From the NCBI GenBank assembly GCA_035416745.1, contig DAOLNV010000012.1, positions 31,166-95,165 of the forward strand: a stretch of 64,000 nt of DNA, given 5' to 3'. Position 1 is the stretch's first letter. Every line of letters begins with the position of its first letter. The notes under the pieces were generated by a model. That model was given only the letters and a program-made list of their open reading frames with translations, was not told where the DNA came from and made no database searches. This document shows positions 8,226 through 15,643 of the stretch, piece after piece. The DNA comes from Candidatus Hydrogenedentota bacterium (GTDB taxonomy: Bacteria > Hydrogenedentota > Hydrogenedentia > Hydrogenedentales > SLHB01). A program made the translations under genes and the position numbers.

Positions 8226-10028
8226 GTGCGGCACATTGTGAAGCTCGACGTCTCGGAGTCGTATGCCGCCATTTCGCCGCTTATCTATGGACTCACTCTC
8301 GAGCATGCGGGCTCGTGCGTTTACGGCGGCATCTGGGCGGAGATGCTCGAAGACCGCAAGTTCTTTTATTCGCCCAACGACGCGGAGTCTCCATGGACGG
8401 TTCCAAGCGGGAGCGTCGAGATGCTCGCGTCGATGGCCTATGCCGGAGAGCGGTCGCCCACGGTATGGCTCCCGGGGCGCATTGCCCAGGCGGGATTGTG
8501 CCTCGAGGCCGGGCGTGAGTACGTTGTTCGGCTGGTCGTGGCCGGTGCATCGTTGCGGGGCAGCGTCGAGGTTGCGCTGTGTTGGGGTAATGCCTCGGAA
8601 CAGCGTGTTACGGCTGCCCTCGGGCACGTAGGAGAGAACTACGCGCCCGTGACCGTCACCCTTACCCCTTTGGGCGCCTCTGATAATGGCCGTCTCGAGC
8701 TTGCGGGCCACGGGAAAGGGGCGATGCGTATCGGCGCGGTTTCTCTCATGCCTGCCAATAATGTGCACGGCATGCGCCGCGATACCCTCGAAGTTCTCAG
8801 GCGTTTGAACGCTTCCCTGTATGAGTGGCCCGGAGGCGTCTTTGCCGGCGTTTACGACTGGCGCGACGGCGTGGGCCAGCGCGACCGGCGCCCTCCATGT
8901 CTTATTCCGGCGAGTAACAGGGTCGAATCCAACGATTTTGGGTTCGGTGAGTTCATGAGATTCTGCGCTGAGATGGGTGCGGAACCGTTCGTAGTGGTCA
9001 ACAGCTCTGAGGGAAAGGTTCATCTCGCGGTCGATGAGGTACGTTATGCGAACGGCCCCGGCAACGCCGGGCCCTCCAGACTCCGTGCGGACGCGGGCCG
9101 CAAAGAGCCGTACGGGGTCACGTTGTGGGGCATGGGCAAGCAACAGCATCGGACCCTGAATCTGGCCAGCCCCCAATTGGAGGAGCTGACCAAGAGGCAC
9201 AACGTTCTGGCGGATTCCCTGCGCGCCGCGAGCGGCAATATCAAGCTGGTATGCGTGGGCGGGTCAAAGGAGCACTGGCGCGGGGCAATCCTTGCGGGCT
9301 GCGCCTTGAGCGTAGATATGCTCGGCGACCGATGCCGCAACGAGGGGGGGGAAACACTTGGAGACCTCATTGAGCACATGACCGAGGACATACGAGAGTG
9401 CGCACTGGCCTTCCGTGACCTCATACAGACGGTCCCGGAGATAGCGGGCCGCGACATCCGCCTGGCCATCGACCAGTGGAGTTATGCGTTCGAGCGCGAA
9501 CCCTCGGCGGATAAGACCCCGGTGTCTTTGACGTGGGCGCACGGGCTGGCAATCGCGGCAGGGCTTCACCAGCTCATTCGTGACAGCGACGTGATCGATT
9601 TGGCTGCCTACGCTCCCGCCTCGGACGCCCTGGGCGCGGTCTGGGCTTCCGGGGACGGGGTTTGCATGACCGCTGCCGGCCACGTGCTTTCACTCTACCG
9701 CAACCACTTTGGGACAAACGCGGTGCCCGTGAAAGGCGACACCGCGCCTCTGGATGTTGTGGCCGCATGGACCGAAGACCGTTCCTCACTGACCCTCGGC
9801 GTGATCAATCCCCTCGAAGAAGATGCCCTGATCGAGCTGGTCATGAAAGACGCCAGGGGCGTGCGCCCCGAAACATGTTGGGTTGTTGCCGCACCCGGTG
9901 CGGGCGCCGTGAACGTCCCCGGGAAGGAAGAAAAGATCGTACTCGAAGAGCGAACCGTGAGCTTTAACGAAGGCGTGTTGACCAGCCCGCCTCTTAGCGC
10001 GAGCATTTTCCGGTTGCGCGTGGAGTAA
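8226..10028 (+). CDS. GH51 alpha-L-arabinofuranosidase-like protein lacking both catalytic glutamates
   Basis: The 600-residue protein has the GH51 plan: an N-terminal beta region (ISPLIYGLTLEHAG), an inserted carbohydrate-binding-like segment, a TIM barrel and a C-terminal beta domain. Family landmarks align clearly: VRYANGP, the RLRADAGRKEPYGV stretch, and LYRNHFGTNAV. However, the acid/base motif GNE reads GKQ (Q306), and the nucleophile motif DEW reads DQW (Q417). Both glutamates are therefore glutamine. The start is set at GTG 8226 because an AAGGAGG ribosome site lies 8 bases upstream; an ATG at 8202 lies before that site. No signal peptide is evident, so it may be cytoplasmic. It could be a sugar-binding pseudoenzyme or an enzyme with changed chemistry. 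Confidence 0.85.
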   Translation: MRHIVKLDVSESYAAISPLIYGLTLEHAGSCVYGGIWAEMLEDRKFFYSPNDAESPWTVPSGSVEMLASMAYAGERSPTVWLPGRIAQAGLCLEAGREYVVRLVVAGASLRGSVEVALCWGNASEQRVTAALGHVGENYAPVTVTLTPLGASDNGRLELAGHGKGAMRIGAVSLMPANNVHGMRRDTLEVLRRLNASLYEWPGGVFAGVYDWRDGVGQRDRRPPCLIPASNRVESNDFGFGEFMRFCAEMGAEPFVVVNSSEGKVHLAVDEVRYANGPGNAGPSRLRADAGRKEPYGVTLWGMGKQQHRTLNLASPQLEELTKRHNVLADSLRAASGNIKLVCVGGSKEHWRGAILAGCALSVDMLGDRCRNEGGETLGDLIEHMTEDIRECALAFRDLIQTVPEIAGRDIRLAIDQWSYAFEREPSADKTPVSLTWAHGLAIAAGLHQLIRDSDVIDLAAYAPASDALGAVWASGDGVCMTAAGHVLSLYRNHFGTNAVPVKGDTAPLDVVAAWTEDRSSLTLGVINPLEEDALIELVMKDARGVRPETCWVVAAPGAGAVNVPGKEEKIVLEERTVSFNEGVLTSPPLSASIFRLRVE

Positions 10029-10104
10029 TGTTGTGCGGCGCAGACAGGGCGCGGGGCGAGCGAGATCATCGAGTCCTCTGGGTGTTCGGGCTGTTGGGTG
10101 TTTT

Positions 10105-10130
10105 CCCCGTTACCAGACGGGGTAACGGGG
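10105..10130. terminator. Perfect stem-loop between convergent genes
   Basis: A 10-base perfect inverted repeat (CCCCGTTACC / GGTAACGGGG, loop AGACGG) sits between the GH51-like gene and the minus-strand dehydrogenase, directly against the latter's stop. No long T tract follows on either strand, so termination efficiency is uncertain. Confidence 0.5.
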
Positions 10131-11294
10131 CTAGATTTCCTCGAGCTTGACCACCCGGCGTTCGAGGTCGGACCGGATGGCGGCGAACGCCACCCGGGTA
10201 GCGAGGACCGCATCGTCGATGCCGCAAACCATGGGCCCTTCGCCGCGGATTTCGTCGACAAACCGGTCGATGGCTTGTCCGTGTCCGCGATCGGGGCATG
10301 CAGCAAGAATGAGTAGGGGGTCGGCGCCGCGCGAGATTTCCTCGCACGCCCGGCGCTTCTTGTCCAGCCAGCCCGGAAGACCGCCCTGGACGCCAACATC
10401 GGGGAACCGGTCGTCGAGCATGTCGTAACAAATTCGCGGGGGGGCGTCCGCGATGCCTGCCGTGCGCACTTCGACCATGTGGTCAACAACCACAACGCCG
10501 CCGTTGCCCATGACCTCGTACAACTCTTTTGGGTAGCCGAAACTCCCGTTCGCGCCCATGAAGATGGTGGCGATCTCCCCGGTCTTGTAGCGGATCACCA
10601 CGCCATGATTGAGCATGCCGCCCGACAAGGCCGCCGCTTCCTCGGGTTCGGCCGCCAAAAACCAGTTGCACAGGTCGGTGAAATGCGTCATCTCGAACAG
10701 CATCGGCCCGAATCGCGCCTGTTCCTTGTCGAAGACCCAGCCTTTCCATGAGTACCAGTCGTCGTTGATACGGACAGACATCCCCGCCACGCCGTCGTCG
10801 GGCAGCGCGGGCCGGACGCCGCCTTCGCGGTCGAAGCGCCATGGACACGGCTTGGGATCCTCCATATGACCGCGGAAAATGCGGTGCGCGTCGAGCATGG
10901 CGGGCGAGTTGCGCCTGTTATGCCCCGCGCAGAAGGGAATGCCCGCGCTCTTGACGATCTTTTGAATCTCGCGCGCTTCCTCGAGTGTCCCCGCGACGGG
11001 TTTCTCGACGTATACCGGCTTGCCTGCCTCCGCGCACGCCGCAATGACCGGGAGCCGCAGTTTCTCGGTGGTGGCCAGTACCACGCCCTCGACCTCGGGG
11101 TCGTTGATAGCCTCGAGGTAGTCGGTGGTAATCTTCTGCACGCCGAACTGTTCGCGGCATGCGCGAAGGGCCGTTTCGGAGACATCGCAACACGTGTGCA
11201 ATTGCGTTTTCGCAGACCGGGCAATATTGGGGATGTGCTGGCTGCGTGCAAGCATCCCGCACCCGATAACCGCGAACCTCATTGGCTGGTGCAT
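10131..11294 (-). CDS. Gfo/Idh/MocA family NAD(P)-dependent oxidoreductase
   Basis: This cytoplasmic dehydrogenase of about 387 residues oxidises or reduces a sugar, inositol or similar polyol. The N-terminal Rossmann motif is VIGCGMLARSQHI, and the family lysine motif is VEKPVAGTLEEA. The region GHNRRNSPAM and the C-terminal beta-sheet domain also fit. The start was placed at ATG 11294 because GGAG lies 9 bases upstream and the Rossmann fold begins four residues in; a longer frame to 11483 is arginine-rich and unlike the family. An extended -10 promoter lies 62 bases upstream. Specific substrate unknown. Confidence 0.85.
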   Translation of the reverse strand: MHQPMRFAVIGCGMLARSQHIPNIARSAKTQLHTCCDVSETALRACREQFGVQKITTDYLEAINDPEVEGVVLATTEKLRLPVIAACAEAGKPVYVEKPVAGTLEEAREIQKIVKSAGIPFCAGHNRRNSPAMLDAHRIFRGHMEDPKPCPWRFDREGGVRPALPDDGVAGMSVRINDDWYSWKGWVFDKEQARFGPMLFEMTHFTDLCNWFLAAEPEEAAALSGGMLNHGVVIRYKTGEIATIFMGANGSFGYPKELYEVMGNGGVVVVDHMVEVRTAGIADAPPRICYDMLDDRFPDVGVQGGLPGWLDKKRRACEEISRGADPLLILAACPDRGHGQAIDRFVDEIRGEGPMVCGIDDAVLATRVAFAAIRSDLERRVVKLEEI

Positions 11295-11707
11295 GGCCAA
11301 TTTCTCCAGGTGATCCATTAAGGCAATTGACCGCGTAGAATCTGCGAAAGTTTGAATTATAACACGCCTTATCGAGACCACCCGCGCCCCGGTCACCATT
11401 TGTCGCAACCGGCGCCGTGGCCGGTCGTACGAGTGCTGGCTCTGCCGCCCCAGCGGGGCTCCGGACCGCACGCCGGTTCCCATCGCGAGGCCCGCAAGAG
11501 CGGAGGACGATAATGATGCGCGACTCTGTCCGCCCGCAATGTGATTAGAACGCCGGTAGGGAAACCGGCTCTCCGTTTGTGCCAGTTTCTACGTGGGAAA
11601 ACAGTCAGTCCCTCGCTTCAGCCGCGCCTGGGCTGTTGCTCGAATATTCTGTGAACTTTTTATGTTAGTGTCTACGCAGGTACACCAAAGAAACTTGAGG
11701 AACAGTT
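11295..11707. other. Divergent intergenic region with promoters for both sides
   Basis: About 410 bases without a convincing gene. On the minus strand a TGTTATAAT extended -10 (11356-11364) faces the oxidoreductase. On the plus strand TTGCTC (11636-11641) and TATGTT (11661-11666), spaced 19, form a weak promoter for the ferredoxin gene, followed by a GAGGAA ribosome site. Nothing else recognised. Confidence 0.4.
11356..11364 (-). promoter_or_regulatory. Extended -10 promoter of the Gfo/Idh/MocA gene
   Basis: Read on the minus strand the bases are TGTTATAAT, an exact TGnTATAAT extended -10. No good -35 box is seen 17 bases upstream, as expected for extended -10 promoters. The gene starts at 11294. 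Confidence 0.5.
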
Positions 11708-12421
11708 ATGCCCGTACGAAACATTATCAGGATTAACGAGGATCTTTGTGACGGATGCGGCAAATGCATCACCGGATGCGCAGAAGGCGCGCTGGCCCTT
11801 GTCGACGGCAAAGCGCGGCTGGTCAAGGAGAGTTTCTGCGACGGACTCGGCGCGTGCATCGGCGAATGCCCGAAAGGCGCGCTGACCATCGAGCGCCGCG
11901 AAGCCGACGAGTTCGACGAATCCGCGGTAGCCGAGGCCATGCATATAGCCCCCTCGGTTCGTCCTGTCCCTCGCCATTTCCCCGGCTGTCCCGGGGCGGC
12001 TCAGCGCGAATTCGGGCAGCGAAAAGCCTCGGTACATGCCGGCGGCGACCTGCCTTCCGCACTGACGCATTGGCCGATTCAGCTTCACCTGATCATGCCC
12101 GACGCGCCTGCCTTCCGAAACACCGACATCCTCATCGCGGCGTCGTGCACGGCCTTTGCGTGCGGCAAGTTCCATCCGGAGCTTCTGGACGGCCGTTCTC
12201 TCATCATCGCGTGCCCCAAACTCGACAACCTGACGGGCTATGTCGATAAGCTCACGTCACTTTTCGTTGATGCTCAGCCCCGGAGCGTGACCGTAGCCCG
12301 CATGGTCGTCCCGTGTTGCCAGGGACTCACCCTCCTGGTGAAACAGGCCCGCGAGATGGCCATGAGCGATGTGCCCGTCGAGGAAATCGTCATTGGCCTT
12401 GAGGGGGAAGTCAGAGACTGA
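11708..12421 (+). CDS. Dicluster [4Fe-4S] ferredoxin with a cysteine-rich C-terminal domain
   Basis: The 237-residue protein begins with a bacterial-type ferredoxin domain: CDGCGKCITGC at residues 14-24 and CDGLGACIGECP around residue 44, enough for two [4Fe-4S] clusters. After a linker, the C-terminal part holds further cysteines in ASCTAFACGKFH, IIACPKLDN and VVPCCQG. This layout is found in uncharacterised ferredoxins of anaerobes; a third metal site is possible but not demonstrated. Likely role: electron transfer in the cytoplasm with an unknown partner. The URO-D-like gene converges on it from the other strand 9 bases beyond the stop. Confidence 0.85.
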   Translation: MPVRNIIRINEDLCDGCGKCITGCAEGALALVDGKARLVKESFCDGLGACIGECPKGALTIERREADEFDESAVAEAMHIAPSVRPVPRHFPGCPGAAQREFGQRKASVHAGGDLPSALTHWPIQLHLIMPDAPAFRNTDILIAASCTAFACGKFHPELLDGRSLIIACPKLDNLTGYVDKLTSLFVDAQPRSVTVARMVVPCCQGLTLLVKQAREMAMSDVPVEEIVIGLEGEVRD

Positions 12422-12430
12422 CGGTGTCAC

Positions 12431-13648
12431 TCATGCCCACCGCTCGGCGGCATCGATGGCGAGGCGGGTCCAATCGTGGAGGCGGCGAGGATGACCCGCG
12501 AGGGTCTGGAGTTCGCGCAGAATGAGCTGGTAGCGACATCCCTGCAGGCGCCTTGCGCCGTCTTCGAGGTCGCGGCCGATGGCGTCCAGGTCGTCGGGAA
12601 ACACCACGCGGCTTGCTTTCTGCCGCCACATGATCACGTAATCCGTGCCGATGCGCTCGATCACTCTGCCAAGATCGGTCCATGCGCTGCAGACAAAAAT
12701 ACGCAGATTGAGCAAACTCAGTACGCCCTCGATCTTGTGCGTCAGGTTCTCACAGCAGCCGTAGGCCGACAAGCCGAACTGCTCGATGATGGGCCGCTGA
12801 TACTCCATGCAGAACTCGCGCCACATATCCGGTCCAACCGCGTCAAACTCCTGGCTGTTGGCCATCACCCAGCAGTTGCGATAGGTTACCGGACCGTCCT
12901 GGGGGCCTACGGGGTCGCTGCAGACCATCGGGCCGGTGTTGTTGGGCGAGAGCGTGCCCGATTCCGCGACGGCCTTCATCCCCGCCAGCGAGGCGTCGCG
13001 CAGATAGGCCATAAGGCGGTGCATCAACTCCGGCGCGGCCATCATCGAGACCATCATCTCCTGAAGTCCGATCAGGTCCGCGGCGTACGTTACGAGAGTC
13101 GCGTTGAGAGGAGGTGCGGCCGTCACGCGCACCGGCATGATATCGGCGAACAGGTCTCCCGCACGATTGAGTTCACGGTCCGTCGCGCCGGCGTCGAACG
13201 TGAACGAGGGCATGCGGAGCCTGTCGAAATCCGCCTCGGCCTTCAGCGGCGGGACGTAGGCCCATGCGCCGCCCTCGGCCCCGGAATCCCGGTGCTGAAC
13301 GTCTACGCCCCACAGGTTTGGCGGCTCGCACCGGAACGCCGCGCTCACCTCGAAATACGGCTCGAGGGGGGAATCATCACCGATCTCATTCTTGATGAGC
13401 GTCTGCCGGAAACCTCGTTCCCAGCCGCGCATCCACGGGTCCGGGCATTTCAGTGTGTTCTCCGGCAGGAGTTCATCCCACGCGCCGACGGGACGGCACC
13501 ACACGGGCGCGCGGTCGGGTTTGCGCAGGGCATTGACGTCGCACCACCGCTGACGGATCCGTTGATTCGCCCCGCTCAGGGCGATTTGGGCCACTTCCAT
13601 GGCGAGCGCCCGCACAAGCGCCGCATCCTTACTCGCAGCCATTGCCAT
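12431..13648 (-). CDS. URO-D superfamily protein (methyltransferase-like, not hemE)
   Basis: The 405-residue protein belongs to the uroporphyrinogen decarboxylase fold family seen in many heterotrophic anaerobes. These proteins are generally corrinoid-dependent methyltransferase relatives and not haem enzymes. The metal-binding-like motif YGCCENL near residue 290 corresponds to the HGC region of the methyltransferase branch. It lacks the N-terminal arginine motif of true HemE. The start has GAGGGA 5 bases upstream. It lies 20 bases downstream of rtcB on the same strand, so it is probably the last gene of the archease-rtcB transcript, though a functional link is not obvious. Confidence 0.7.
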   Translation of the reverse strand: MAMAASKDAALVRALAMEVAQIALSGANQRIRQRWCDVNALRKPDRAPVWCRPVGAWDELLPENTLKCPDPWMRGWERGFRQTLIKNEIGDDSPLEPYFEVSAAFRCEPPNLWGVDVQHRDSGAEGGAWAYVPPLKAEADFDRLRMPSFTFDAGATDRELNRAGDLFADIMPVRVTAAPPLNATLVTYAADLIGLQEMMVSMMAAPELMHRLMAYLRDASLAGMKAVAESGTLSPNNTGPMVCSDPVGPQDGPVTYRNCWVMANSQEFDAVGPDMWREFCMEYQRPIIEQFGLSAYGCCENLTHKIEGVLSLLNLRIFVCSAWTDLGRVIERIGTDYVIMWRQKASRVVFPDDLDAIGRDLEDGARRLQGCRYQLILRELQTLAGHPRRLHDWTRLAIDAAERWA

Positions 13649-13667
13649 GAAATCCCTCTGACCGCGG

Positions 13668-15125
13668 TTACCCCTTAACCACTCCTACCGGGCGGATGCG
13701 CGCGACGCGCCGCGAGATTCCCGCCGTATCCAGTACCGCCGTGACGGCGTCTATGTCTTTGTATGCGCTGGGACTTTCTTCGGTCACGGTTTTCTTGCTG
13801 CGTGCCATAACGAAGATGCCCTGCTGCTCGAGTTCGCGCAGCAGCGCCGCCGCGTCTTCGCCTTTTCGGGCGGAGGTGCGGCTTTTCACCCGGCCCGCGC
13901 CGTGGCACGCGCTTCCGAAGGTCTCGGTCATCGCCTCGTCCGTGCCCGCACACACCCATGACCCCGTGCCCATGTCGCCCGGTACAAGGACCGGCTGTCC
14001 CACGCGGCGGTACGCTTCCGGCACTTCTTCGCGGTTTCCCGGAAACGCGCGGGTCGCGCCCTTGCGATGCACACACAGGCGCCGGCGCTGCCCTTCGACC
14101 TCGTGAATCTCGAACTTGGCGATGTTGTGGCAAACGTCATAGACCAGCCGGATGTCGAGGGCCTCGGCCGATGCGCCGAGCGTGCCTTCCAGCGACATCC
14201 GCGCCAGGTGCATCATCACCTGCCGGTTGGCCCAGGCGTAGTTGGCCGCGGCAGCCATGGCCGCCAGGTAATCGCGCCCTGCCTGGCTCTTAACGGGCGC
14301 ACAGCACAGTTGGCGGTCCGGCAGGTCGATTCCGTAACGCGCAGCGGCCCGCACCATGGTCTGGAGTGAATCGTCGCACACCTGGTAACCCAAGCCCCGG
14401 CTTCCGCTGTGGATCATGAGCGTGACCTGCCCCTCGCGCAGACCATAGGCCCTGGCGATTTCAGCATTCTCGATGCGGTCAACCACCCCGACTTCGAGGA
14501 AATGGTTTCCCGAGCCGAGAGTGCCGAGCTGTTCTTCGCCCCGGCTCTTCGCGCGTTCCGATACCACATCGGGGTCAGCGCCGTTCAGGCGGCCATGCTC
14601 CTCCGTGTGAGCGAGGTCTTCCTGGTTGCCGTAGCCTTGCTCCACAACCCATGACGCGCCATCGGACAACACGCGCTTCATGTCCTTGGTGCTCAGCTTC
14701 GGAATAGCCCCGCTCGAGCCTACCCCGCATGGGATATCGCGGTACAGTCCGGTCACGATGTCGCGTATCCTGTCCCGCACGCCCTGGTAATCCAGGGCCG
14801 TCGTCATCAGGCGCACCCCGCAGTTGATGTCATAGCCCACGCCGCCGGGCGAGATCACGCCGTCATTGTCGGGGTCCGTAGCCGCCACGCCGCCGATGGG
14901 AAACCCGTACCCCCAGTGCGCGTCGGGCATGGCCAATGAATACCCCACAATGCCCGGCAGACACGCCACGTTGGCCACTTGGTCCACCGCGTTGTCCGCT
15001 TCGATCTTCTTGATAAGCTGGGCGTCGGCGTAGATGCGACCAGGCACGCGCATCTTCCCTCGTTTCGGGATCTCCCAGGTATAATCGTTGATTCGTTTGA
15101 GCTCTGTTCGCGCCATACCTCGCAT
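13668..15125 (-). CDS. rtcB: RNA-splicing ligase RtcB
   Basis: RtcB is a GTP- and manganese-dependent ligase that joins 2',3'-cyclic-phosphate and 5'-OH RNA ends. The 485-residue protein has the metal-site motifs PDAHWGYGFPIGG and GGVGYDINCGVRL (with the conserved cysteine), GSGNHFLEV, HSGSRGLG, and the guanylylated histidine motif ACHGAGR near residue 400. MRGMARTEL allows a start at 15125 or 9 bases later. Archease lies directly upstream (13 bases). This pairing is well known: archease activates RtcB turnover. Roles could include tRNA repair or rRNA healing. No RtcR-type regulator is seen nearby. Confidence 0.96.
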   Translation of the reverse strand: MRGMARTELKRINDYTWEIPKRGKMRVPGRIYADAQLIKKIEADNAVDQVANVACLPGIVGYSLAMPDAHWGYGFPIGGVAATDPDNDGVISPGGVGYDINCGVRLMTTALDYQGVRDRIRDIVTGLYRDIPCGVGSSGAIPKLSTKDMKRVLSDGASWVVEQGYGNQEDLAHTEEHGRLNGADPDVVSERAKSRGEEQLGTLGSGNHFLEVGVVDRIENAEIARAYGLREGQVTLMIHSGSRGLGYQVCDDSLQTMVRAAARYGIDLPDRQLCCAPVKSQAGRDYLAAMAAAANYAWANRQVMMHLARMSLEGTLGASAEALDIRLVYDVCHNIAKFEIHEVEGQRRRLCVHRKGATRAFPGNREEVPEAYRRVGQPVLVPGDMGTGSWVCAGTDEAMTETFGSACHGAGRVKSRTSARKGEDAAALLRELEQQGIFVMARSKKTVTEESPSAYKDIDAVTAVLDTAGISRRVARIRPVGVVKG

Positions 15126-15137
15126 CTCATGGGGTGG

Positions 15138-15545
15138 TTAGAGGTCGAATATGGCTTCCGCGCGCCACCCCGTTTCCTGCTGCTCCACTTTCATTCCGTG
15201 GTACGTGGCGGCCTTGACCTCGTCTTCGCGATCTTCCGCCCGGTATCGGTACCCTTGTACTTCTGCCTCGACGCGATTCGCATCCGCGTGCATGAAGCGG
15301 AACCGCGTGACTGCAAAGTGCTCGGCTTCCATGAGGTAAATGAGCTCCTGGAGCCAACGCACCAGCACGTCCTCGGGTTTCTCGGCCGCTATACTGATCA
15401 AACGCCGGTCCTCGCTCCTATCTTCCATGCGCCTGAACGCGACCGCGTACAAGGCGAGCGCGGCCGCCTCGAGCAGTTCCGCGAACGTAGCGCCCGTACA
15501 TTCCACGCGCGCGTCAGCGGTGTGTTCCAGAAACCGGTAGTTCAT
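15138..15545 (-). CDS. Archease (RtcB-activating protein)
   Basis: The small cytoplasmic protein (about 135 residues) promotes guanylylation and multiple turnover of RtcB. Family features are the N-terminal FLEHTADARVEC motif and the C-terminal VKAATYHGMKVEQ motif, with conserved acidic residues for metal binding. The start at ATG 15545 is preferred over one 36 bases upstream because GAGGGATC lies directly before it and the conserved HTAD motif follows at once. It is the first gene of the archease-rtcB pair. A TATGCTAGATT element (minus strand, around 15575-15585) could be its -10 box, but no clear -35 is seen. Confidence 0.93.
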   Translation of the reverse strand: MNYRFLEHTADARVECTGATFAELLEAAALALYAVAFRRMEDRSEDRRLISIAAEKPEDVLVRWLQELIYLMEAEHFAVTRFRFMHADANRVEAEVQGYRYRAEDREDEVKAATYHGMKVEQQETGWRAEAIFDL

Positions 15546-15643
15546 GATCCCTCGCTGCGCCTGCACCTTGTAATCTAGCATAGAAGATGGGCGCCGCAGG
15601 AAAACTGTTCTTCAGAGCGCGTCAACCGGCTGGTCTGCGCGCC

